A stretch of DNA of 64,000 bases from Balanoglossus misakiensis. Its lineage: Eukaryota; Hemichordata. Positions within the stretch are counted from its first letter, which is position 1, and each line of letters opens with the position of its first letter. Where the stretch lies: NCBI GenBank assembly GCA_040954595.2, contig CM082598.2, positions 372,001 to 436,000 on the forward strand, given 5' to 3'. Position numbers and translations under genes: made by a program. Below the pieces are notes generated by a model. That model was given only the letters and a program-made list of their open reading frames with translations. It did no database searches and had not been told where the DNA came from. Below, piece after piece: positions 55,505 to 64,000 of this stretch.

Positions 55505-55633
55505 ACAGTCCCTCGTGCCTAATGTGTATCGATTCGGCGTTTCGTGCGAGGGTGGTAAGGCCCGTATCTCTTGAGGGCCGAAGGCCCGATTCGGCGTTTT
55601 GTGGTGCAAGGGCCGTAAGGCCCGAGGGACTGT
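55505..55633. mobile_element. Small MITE with ACAGTCCCTCG inverted ends
   Basis: It begins ACAGTCCCTCGTGCC and ends GGCCCGAGGGACTGT (one mismatch over 15 bp when inverted). The interior repeats GATTCGGCGTTT and GGGCCGAAGGCCC and is GC-rich compared with the flanks. No coding capacity. Confidence 0.65.
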
Positions 55634-56068
55634 TCTAGCTTGTTACACCCTCACACGGCATTGTGGGGAAATTCACCTGTAACGCAACTGGCTTTAGTTT
55701 GGGACATGTAAACATGTGACAGAAAGAAAGGCTTCTGGGCTTCCGAACACAAGATTAAAGCTCCCCTTCACCAGATTTGCTTGAACTTGATGATCGGACG
55801 AGCAAAGGAGGGATGAACTTTCTTTATTCAATCTTTATAAAGTGCGCTGTATGCCATGGTTACACATTATTGGCATTTTTATATTTAAAGCTCAAATCCC
55901 GAATTATCGTGAATGCATAGTTCAGACAGTTTTTTTTAATCTTGTAAAATGAGGCCAATTAATACTTCCGGGAATGTGTTGGTTTGGGATTATCAGTTAC
56001 TTTGAGTTGATTGTGATGGTTGAAATGGTTCACATTTGTGTCCCAATAACAGCCATGGACTAGCTTCT
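55634..56068 (-). other. 3' UTR of the - strand DsbA-like gene and intergenic DNA
   Basis: A - strand AATAAA (TTTATT on +) at 55823-55828 lies about 240 nt past the stop at 56069-56071 and would serve that gene. No other feature is recognised. Confidence 0.5.
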
Positions 56069-58786
56069 TCACACCAACAATTGATCAATAATGGCTGTCC
56101 AGTTTTCCAGAGTCCATGATGTATCGAAGTCTAAATGTACCACATGATTGAGAAAAATCGTTGGCGAGGAGTAAACACCAGCTGAAAAACAACAACAACA
56201 TAAACAACATTGTTGTGGGCTGGGTCTTTAACTTTTCAAAAAGCCTGTATATGCACTAACTAATGTGTACCATACATAATGTGTTGACTGACTCATTTTA
56301 ACATGTTTAGAAAGTTGTCAATGAGACCAAAATAGTGAAATAATCATCAGATTCTACCGTACAGTTAGTATCCCTGTAACCCTTTCACCCCCAGTTCTCT
56401 CTATGGTGGTCCAAATTAGAAAGAAAGAAATGTGATTTGATTATCCCAAAGAAAACATACCAGTAATACCAACTTTCCATTCAACTCTGGTGAGATAATC
56501 AGTCTGTGGTTTATCGTATTCATCTAGAAAGACTTGGCGATTCAGTCCCACGTCCTCTGCCAGATCTGCCAGAATGCTGAGATATAACGACATTGATATT
56601 GGTCAGTAATAAAAGCATTTACACCCAGCACATAAACTGGAAAACTGTCTGCATTCATCTTTTGTCATAGGATTACAATGTGAATAGCTAGAAAACTCAC
56701 TTCTACTTGTTAGTTTTATGAAATTTACACATAGCTCAGTCAAACAAAAATAAATTCATCGGTCAAATATCGCTGCGTTGATGATTACATTTTCTCTAAA
56801 ATTCATGTTGTAACTAATCATTGTATTTCTTTTGTTAGGTGAAGCAGGACAGACATTCTTTGTCATGATTTGCTAGATTTACATGATAGGAAAATAAAAT
56901 AATTATTTCCCTAGGGAAATAGTCCATCAAAAATTATCTGGTCACATGACTATTGTGAGTTCATTTCATGACATATTGCCTGGATAAATTATTTTCGAAC
57001 TGACGTTGCACCCCAATACCCCTAGTGACTGTGAGGTTGCCAGAATCACATGCTATTTCTGGTAAGTCACAGTCCCTCAGGGGAAATAGATGGGTACTAT
57101 AGCCCTCGTGGCCAGGCAATATGTGTTCAATATTTGATAAGACAGAGAGAGAGCAAGAGAGAGAGAGAGAGAGAGCGCAAGAGAGAGAGACAGACAGACA
57201 GATAAAAAGGATTTTGATTGGCTTACTTCAGCAACTCAGAATCACTAACAGTATCTGGTGATTTGCCGATCTTGTGCTGGTTGGCAAATACAAGATCTAT
57301 ATATGGTATAGTCAGTGTAGAATCTAATTGGTCAACAGCCCTGGTTGCCTGGAAAAGAATGTAATTACATACAATGTAATCTGTTTTTCAGTACATTAAT
57401 TCCCACAGTATATTCTTACAATGAAATTATTCTATTGTGTTTTTTTTACTGAGTGAGTGTGAATAACACTCCCAAGAACCTGGGATCGTATTTCTCAAAC
57501 GAGTTGGGGATTTTCTGTCCCACACGAGCCGCAGGTGAGTGTGAGATAGAATATCCCCAACTCGTGTGAGACATGATCCCAATGTTTTCATTTTGACGAG
57601 ATTTTGCTCTCATATCTTACAAACAGGATGGAAGTTGTGTGTGGTTGAACGTTGATTCACTATATATTCACATGTAGAATAACATAAGCGGTGTCTTGTC
57701 TCAAACATAATTAATGGAAAAGGGCAGCGAGAGAGAGAGACTTTGTCCCTTTATTTACGTGAGGTGACTGCTATATAAGGGTGGCCACTAACAGGGGTTT
57801 GACTGACTGTACCGGTATATCATGCAGTTCAATAAAGTGACAATAGTATTTCTATATCCGTTACTCTTTCAGAGAAATCAATGCTGAGAAAAACTATGTA
57901 GTGCCATCGACCACCACGAAGTTGCACATCCTTTATATGTTGCTGTGTCTTGTACGTGCCTGAAGTGAAGAGGATGGATTAAAGATATGAGGTGAGGTTA
58001 ATTAATTATGCATATCTCATTATAGCTAATATTGTCAGTGAGGTGTCTTGAAGTGCACTATCGCCCAGTCCATATGGTTGCATGGTTAGGTCGTCTTGGT
58101 GACAGTCTCCCTAGCAACCTGTGTGCATCTTCAACCACTATATCCGTTCATTTGTTCCTGCTTCAGTGTAAATCTCAAAATCCTCACGACCAATCACACT
58201 CAGGGAGGGAGTGTATAAACTTATCATCTTGGTAAAATCTATCTGGTGCCTGTTAATTTAGCTGTAGATTGTGTATACTGCTTGATCAGTTGAGAGTGTT
58301 CAACAGACAAGCAATTTTCACTCAAACCTTTCAACACATGAATATTGAAAGATATTTTTGGAGATAAACTGACAGAAATTAATGGCTAGGAAACAGAAAC
58401 ACCAGCAGTTTACAAACCAACATGCAAATCAAGAATTGTTAATGGATTAATTCCAGCAAAGTACTACAGTGACTATCCTGACAGATTGTGATAAATGTAC
58501 CTACCTGTGCTGACAAAAAGGCCCCTCGTTTATAAGGCAAGGGGAATCCGTTAAAAATGATACGAACTTGATCTGGTCCATAGTGGTCACCAACTTCCTT
58601 TAAGACAGGATAAGATGCATTAGCATCCGGGCATTGTAGATCCTGCCAGACATTCATTTTCACGGGAGCGTTGTTGCTACCATTAATGTACGGGTAACCG
58701 AACGTTTCCTTCGGTATCAGGATTTGATAAAAGCTTGCTGTGGCAAAAGCACAGAGAGAGACTGCAAACACAAGATACTTTAACAT
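56069..58786 (-). CDS. Secreted DsbA-like thioredoxin-fold protein, copy 1
   Basis: Four exons in - order: 58786-58505, 57348-57227, 56576-56461 and 56181-56069. They join in frame to 210 residues with a TGA stop. Signal peptide MLKYLVFAVSLCAFATA. The body follows the DsbA-like (Thioredoxin_4) pattern: NAPVKMNVWQDLQC near the first strand, a helical insert with DLVFANQHKIGKSP, and the cis-proline loop GVYSSPTIFLN. The active-site region reads LQCPDA, so the CxxC second cysteine is replaced by Ala; at most a one-cysteine chemistry or a binding role is possible. It is about 50% similar by eye to the divergent copy at 61696-62764, which has the same first exon length (282 bp). It differs in having an extra intron in the middle and in ending about 14 residues earlier. 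Biological role unknown. Confidence 0.85.
56905..57124. repeat. Inverted-repeat insertion with ATTTCCC palindrome and ACATATTGCCTGG ends
   Basis: A perfect 16-bp palindrome ATTTCCCTAGGGAAAT lies at 56905-56920. ACATATTGCCTGG at 56971-56983 is mirrored by CCAGGCAATATGT at 57112-57124. This looks like a small foldback or MITE in an intron of the DsbA-like gene. The family is not recognised. Confidence 0.5.
57140..57205. repeat. (GA)n / (GACA)n microsatellite
   Basis: AGAGAGAGAGCAAGAGAGAG-type purine repeat just downstream, on the - strand, of the exon ending at 57227. Confidence 0.9.
57481..57581. repeat. Imperfect foldback with ~36-bp arms
   Basis: TGGGATCGTATTTCTC and ACGAGTTGGGGATTTTCT on the left are mirrored by AGAATATCCCCAACTCGT and GAGACATGATCCCA on the right, with a few mismatches and a 2-bp gap. 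It directly abuts the half foldback MITE at 57587. Confidence 0.65.
57587..57755. mobile_element. Foldback MITE, half copy 5 (right arm only)
   Basis: TTCATTTTGACGAGATTTTG, then GGATGGAAGTTGTGTGTGG, TTGATTCACTATATATTCAC and GGGCAGCGAGAGAGAGAGAC, ending CTTTGTCCCTTTA. It matches the right arm of the element at 11003-11355. A fragment of the CAGTCAAAC-family MITE (GGTGGCCACTAACAGGGGTT, about 57765-57805) follows directly. Confidence 0.8.
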
Positions 58787-61695
58787 TGTGCGCAGATCGT
58801 GTTGTCAATCGAGGGGGGTTTCTGTAAAACGTTGGCAAATTCAACTTAACTGCAGGTGATCGTCACCAGACCAGACTCTGAAGAGACACTGTGGAAATTG
58901 TTGATGTCTCATCACATTTATTCAATATCAGCAAACGGATGATAAAATTAACTTTATCAGCGTGAGAGTTGAGATACTCAAACAAGCTGTAGCTAGACTC
59001 TTTAAACCTTTTCCGCACAAAAAAAGAAAAGAAATTAGAGATATACATGTATGCGTCATCCTGTTTTGGCTTTTGGCCATATAAAATAACATGGTGGTCT
59101 TCAGGTTTATGGGGAACAGAATAAAGCCACCGCTCACACCGCTCAGGGCAAAACTGCCAAATATCCATTTCAGTATTAAACTGTACTGAATAATAAAACT
59201 TTGGTTCATCCCAGGTGGTCTGTAACAGTTTACTGTATTGACACAAACTCATTTCAAAAGAGTGTAATTTCAGGTGTTGTGTTCTAGACAAGAACTTTAT
59301 ATACACAAGAACTTATATACACAAATTTTCACTGACATTTCTCGAAAATATATTGTAGCACAGATCTTGGAGGTGAGCTTGATTTAAACCACAGAGGGCG
59401 CACTTCTCTTCTAATACTTGTCCATTTTATATATATCTATAGCCATAATGGTTAATTAATTGCCAACTTTGCTAAAATTTCAAGAAGCATTTTTATAGTC
59501 GTCTTCATCCAGAGTTTTCTGAAAAGTCTCGTAATTACTTAGAGAGTCTGTTTTTATTTCAGACTAATTTTACACAAATTCTCATAGTGGGAACGATTGC
59601 AGCTTGTCGAATCATTATGATATTGAAATTATCAAAATCATTGTTTGTAATTTACACTGTACCAGCTAGTACTGTCTCAATGCGACCTTGTCAACAGAAG
59701 AGCTGTTGACTAATGTAGTTTTGGCACAGTTGCACTGATATAATATAATGATGAGAACTGGTGAGGGAAACCTATACCGGTATATTGCAACCCTGATCAT
59801 AGTTGTTAATATAGTGCAGCCATGAGTGTCAGAAATTGACACGGGAAATCAAACTGCATCTGATGTCTTAAAAATAAGGGGTCGTTGCGCCGCGTTTGTT
59901 TGTTTATAATGATAACTTGATGATGACAAGTAAATCAGTCATTTATTGAAGAAAAAAAACATGAACTTTGTTCTTAGTTACCATTTTCACAGAGGCATAT
60001 TTCATTTAATGAGTATAGCGCCCCCAAGAACATGTGATCTGACAAGGAGATTACCTGTGTGTGGTTGAAACGTTGGTGATAAAGATTGTTTGAACTGTAG
60101 GCAAAGAGACTTGCTTTACTCCGAACTCTTAATATCATGATTATTTACATGTCATGTATTTGTAGTCAATGAGTGTCGCCTCAAAAAGTGGACAAAGTTT
60201 TAATTTCCTTCTTTTGGGTCAAAACAAATATATCTTTGTTGGGGGTGCCCGTTCGCATGTCCAAATTAAACTTAACTGGAGACGGGTGGGTAAGGCCTGA
60301 AAAGCAATTGGTACGTTTGTCGATGTCGTGCTCATGTTTCAATTATTCGTGCCCCCCCCCCCCCCCCCTCCCCATTCAAGACTACTCACGTTTTACTTAA
60401 CTATACACAATGGAAGGAGACAAAGACAAGTAAACCAGTATGGATATTGGGATATTGATTTGTGAGTGAGGAATAATATAGAAATGTTGAATTCTATTCC
60501 CAAGTGTCCAGATGATCTGCACCACATTGTTATTTTTGTTCACGCCTTTTAAATACTTTTGTGGCGAACGGGTGGCCAAGCTTGTTGAAACATATGTAGA
60601 TCTAAAAAGGTTTACCAGAAGACAAAGTCGGTAATTCACACTTTCATCGACACACATTGTGCTAACAGACTGTTAAGATTGTGTCTCTCAGTGACAAGTT
60701 GTAGCTGTACTGACATATGCGGGCAAACAGGACACTTTTTTCCGCTATTTTTCATTTGTCTGTATCAAAGTTTTGTTTTATATTGCTGCTTCGGCGTAAA
60801 TGTCTTGATGTACACAACACAGCTGTGATACTAATTGTCATTCTTATGTGGGATAAAAAAGTGTCCTTTCTGATTCTCCCAGTCAAGAATGTCATTTCCG
60901 GAAAACTTTCTGGTTTCCTCTCGTCATTCACCCATCTGTTTTAGACGCCATATTGACCAGATGATGTCCATATGAGATTCCTTCAGTCCAAAATATCTCT
61001 TTTAAATGGTGTTTTGCTGTCAACATTTTGGTTCCGCTTTGGTTTTGAAGTCCTCCAATATGTTTAGACGACTTATGAAAGTTGGGAAAATATCAGTATT
61101 GGCCAACAACTCTCTCATTCGTGTCCAAAGTTCATGTTTTATTCACTTTCATTATCCTCCCTTTTATACATGATGAACAAGTGAAATCATGGGATGTTGC
61201 ACATGAAATATGTTGACCAAGTTCAACTACAGAGTAATAAGTGTAACGATAATTGTTTCTAATCAAATCGTTAGTTTTTAGCTGTTGGTGCATTGATTTG
61301 ATATTTTCACAAAAATGAAAGAACAGGCAAACTGATAGCTTAAATAAAGAGATTTTTGTGTGACTTTAATTTCGCTCAGGCTAAGTAAGACTTCAACGCT
61401 CAAAAGTTCAACAATAAGCTGGAAACAGAAACACCATACCAAAAGTTGACGTCTGCCAATCAAAGTCATTTTTAGAGGTGTCTATTCTCCTGCAATATGC
61501 TCGGCTTCTGATTGGCTAACTCAATCCAGGGCTTCGCGTTGACGTTAGCTCCGCCTACTTATCATATTTCGGGTTGATCACTATTTATTAATTATAATTT
61601 ATTCATCGGAGTTAAGGTATATAATTCGCGTCTCCTAGTCTTTTCCATTCACTGGATATTTGACAAGTGATCTGAAGCGGTCTAAGTCAGACACC
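58787..61695. other. Shared upstream region of the two divergent DsbA-like genes
   Basis: About 2.9 kb with no supported exon. A run of C occurs at about 60353-60369. The stretch near 59875-59905 (GGGGTCGTTGCGCCGCG and TTTGTTTGTTTATAA) is the inverse of a repeat near 33291-33325. Two overlapping - strand open frames at 58863-59306 have no similarity I know and are not called. Confidence 0.5.
61618..61624 (+). promoter_or_regulatory. TATA box of the + strand DsbA-like gene
   Basis: TATATAA lies 72 bp before the start codon at 61696, with a short GC-containing stretch after it, consistent with a TATA-driven promoter and a short 5' UTR. Confidence 0.6.
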
Positions 61696-62764
61696 ATGTT
61701 GAAACTTTGTCTGTTTGCGCTCGTCGTGGCGTCGGTCAGCGCCAGCAGTTTCTATCAGATCCATTACCCAAGAAGCCCTTGGGGTTACCGATACAAGGAA
61801 GGCAGTCAGAATGCTCCAATCAAGATCGATATGTTTTTCGGTCTGCAATGCGAGGATGCAAGAGACTCCTATCCTATTATCAAGAATGTTGCCGATCACT
61901 ATGGTCCAGGAGTTGTTGAGCTGAACTTCCATATTTTCCCTCTCCCATACTTTTCCGGAGATTTCCTTTCATGCAAGGTGAGTTTGACTGTTAACAACTT
62001 ACTGTTTTCAATTTGAATTTTGCGTTGATTGATAAGGGCGAATTATTTCTTCCCCTTTGAACTTTGAAGAATGAGATGCAAATGGTTAAACTGTCTCTAT
62101 TCTGATTCTCTTTTCTGTCCAGGGTACCAGAGTTGTCAGCAATTTGAACCCCGAAAAGGTTGTTGATTTCATGGAAGTTGTCATGGCCAACCAATACAGA
62201 ATTGGTCGCGCCCCATGCACCGTCAGTGATCTGGAATTGATGGAATTGTTGACCGATCTGGCTGTTGAATTGGGAGTTGACCGTGACCGATTCTACGTCC
62301 AGTTTGCCAACCCACACACCACCAACCACTGCAAACAGAAGTGGAAGTCTAGCATTGCAGGTAATGTACCGATTTCTTTTTTCTGTGCTTGTCTCTTCAT
62401 TTTGGGACTTCCTCCCTCCCTCCCTGTCTGTCTGTCTGTCTGTCAGCTACCACAATTTACGGACTTGAAAAGTAACCATTGATGAATAATTTTACAGATG
62501 GCGTCTACGGATCACCATGGTTCCTGGTTAACGGTGTAACAGTCCTCAACTGGCACAAATCCTGGACTGAGGAGAACTGGAAGACCCACATCGATTATCT
62601 GATCAACCCACCACCATCTGGAGAGGTGTGTAGCTGGTTCTATTAACAAAAAGAGTTAAAAGTATTTGAACCTTTTCTTTAAAATGTTAGAATAAATGAA
62701 AACATCTGCTATAACATATTGATTTTGGCTTTTACAGTTCACCACCCCAGGAATTATGTGGTAA
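61696..62764 (+). CDS. Secreted DsbA-like thioredoxin-fold protein, copy 2
   Basis: Four exons: 61696-61977, 62123-62360, 62498-62625 and 62738-62764. They join to 224 residues ending FTTPGIMW and TAA. Signal peptide MLKLCLFALVVASVSA. The DsbA/Thioredoxin_4-like core has NAPIKIDMFFGLQC, then a helical region (PIIKNVADHYGP, VMANQYRIGRAP) and the cis-proline loop GVYGSPWFLVNG. The motif reads LQCEDA: the first Cys is kept and the resolving Cys is Ala. One further Cys pair possibility exists (RAPCTVS and NHCKQK). Its second exon (238 bp) equals the sum of exons 2 and 3 of copy 1 (122 + 116), so one intron differs. Probably secreted or ER-luminal; substrate unknown. Confidence 0.87.
62407..62446. 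repeat. CCTCCCTCC / (TCTG)n microsatellite
   Basis: A pyrimidine repeat in the intron between exons 2 and 3 of DsbA-like copy 2. Confidence 0.85.
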
Positions 62765-63029
62765 TTTGAAGAACGACAGAAGAGATTACGTCATTAGCAA
62801 GCGCAGATCAAGAATCCAAATCAGCCAATCGGTGACCTCGAAATTCTACAAGGTCCGCCTCATGTCACCTAGCAACAGCGACGACCAATCAGTGAAAGTG
62901 AAAGTGAATTGACATGTACATGAAATTTGAGACTTCCCTTTTGAAATATAAATGAGATTTGTTTGTAACCTGAGGACATTACAACCTCAGGCTAACAATC
63001 TGTCACTTCTTAATACGACGTCGTGATAA

Positions 63030-63035
63030 AATAAA
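63030..63035 (+). other. Polyadenylation signal of DsbA-like copy 2
   Basis: AATAAA about 265 nt after the TAA at 62762-62764, followed by a T/G-rich stretch (TGTTCGTTGTTTCTTGTATT) that fits a downstream element. Confidence 0.7.
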
Positions 63036-64000
63036 TGCTTTAACTGTATTTGTTCGTTGTTTCTTGTATTTTGTTCTCTGGTGTTTTACACGCATTTCAC
63101 ATTTGGGACACAAACCTAGTGATTGATGACTGATTGATCACACAAAACATATCTTGATTGAAACCCCATGAGCTGCCAAACTTCACATATTTTTTTCCAC
63201 AGTAAAGCACTTCAAATCTTCTCCCTATCCTTTAGAACCCGTAGCCTTACCATGATTGCCGCATTACATGTATTTGCACCAGTTTGTCATCTCTTGGTGC
63301 AGCATACAACGATAGCTGTGTACTGTTTGTATGGAGGCTGATTAAATCGGTGTGGCACCTGTTTAATACAGAGCGTGTTCAAATTGCAACATACAGGAAG
63401 AATCGATGGATTTTACTCGATACATGGCTTTGGTAGACATGTTCCTCTGGTCAGATTTTGTCATGATTGGCCTTGATGGGTTTTTGATTTTTGGCCAAAG
63501 TTCTTCACTTGTAAGTTCCTGGTCAGTCAGATTTGAGGGACTGTGGTCAGATTCTGTGCTGTATACATCAGACTCACTGATAAGCAATTTCATTGGACGG
63601 GTATATTATGGTCAAATGTAACATCAGACCTGATTGGCTGCCTGCTCATTTTTCTCAACTTAGTGTGACATATTTGGAGATTTGATTGCATGATTGTATT
63701 TGTTAATGACTTTATCACATGATGGATGTGCAAGTGTTGAAAAATCTTTACCGCAATTTCGAGACCTTTTTTTCATAACCACGGTGGTCTTAAAACCAAT
63801 AAAACCACTATTTAGTTAATAATCAAGCAATCAGCGCCTAATGGCAAAGCGGACTGACGACACTCTTTCAAAGTTGGCCTTCATTGAACTGGAGACCTAT
63901 AGCCTTCGAAGTAATCTTACAGTTACAGGCTCAAGTATTTACATGTACATAATATGATGGATATGCAATTAAAAATTATTTTCATGTACCACGTGAACAT
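63036..64000. other. Unassigned 3' flank of the window
   Basis: No gene is firmly supported. On the - strand 63576-63363 is open after an acceptor-like CTTATCAG and encodes about 70 polar residues (SESDVYSTESDHSPSN onward) before a stop, which could be a terminal exon of a gene starting beyond the window. I know no family match. Confidence 0.3.

Noticed and set aside
58863-59306. 147-codon open frame on the - strand with an overlapping 93-codon frame
   Set aside because: No recognisable domain, no conserved motif, two overlapping frames equally open, and an AT-rich composition like the surrounding DNA. Not enough to call a gene.

Overview
This is eukaryotic, animal nuclear DNA. The coding sequence is broken into short exons with GT/AG borders, the introns are long and AT-rich, and the families present are metazoan (PDE3, thrombospondin type 1 repeats, calcium-binding EGF, TMEM135). 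The short phase-1 domain exons, the many small foldback/MITE-type repeats and the intron density suggest an invertebrate, possibly a marine deuterostome such as a hemichordate. The species cannot be fixed from the sequence alone.

Layout. (1) 1-23166: no recognisable coding exon. It reads as the end of a very long first intron of a PDE3 gene and holds at least three MITE-like insertions. (2) 23167-29336, + strand: twelve exons of a PDE3-type cyclic nucleotide phosphodiesterase, complete from the regulatory linker to the stop. The N-terminal membrane region lies upstream of the window. (3) 29337-34292: probable 3' UTR and intergenic DNA with one orphan exon of an M1 aminopeptidase (33541-33688) and microsatellites. 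(4) 34293-50891, - strand: a complete 19-exon gene for a type I membrane protein of about 3,711 residues. It has a signal peptide, an N-terminal beta-sandwich-like (FN3-like) region, one giant 7.2-kb exon coding about 2,400 mostly disordered residues, ten TSP1 repeats, an Ig-like domain, an EGF-like domain, a transmembrane segment and a 372-residue cytoplasmic tail. All exon phases agree when spliced by eye. (5) 51414/51423-53512, + strand: a TMEM135-like multi-pass membrane protein, head to head with gene 4. (6) 54884-55462, + strand: two isolated cbEGF exons. (7) 56069-58786 (- strand) and 61696-62764 (+ strand): two divergent paralogous genes for secreted DsbA-like thioredoxin-fold proteins that keep only the first cysteine of the CxxC motif. 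(8) 62765-64000: 3' UTR and unassigned DNA.

The genes do not look like one pathway. PDE3 is a cAMP/cGMP hydrolase, the TSR protein is a candidate adhesion or guidance receptor, TMEM135-like proteins belong to peroxisomes/mitochondria/lipid droplets, and the DsbA-like pair are presumably secreted or luminal. The strongest candidates for something new are the giant TSR receptor, the single-cysteine DsbA-like pair, and an 80-bp perfect hairpin flanked by 9-bp direct repeats inside a TSR-gene intron. All exon borders were read by eye from splice consensus and reading frame; no alignment or expression data were available.
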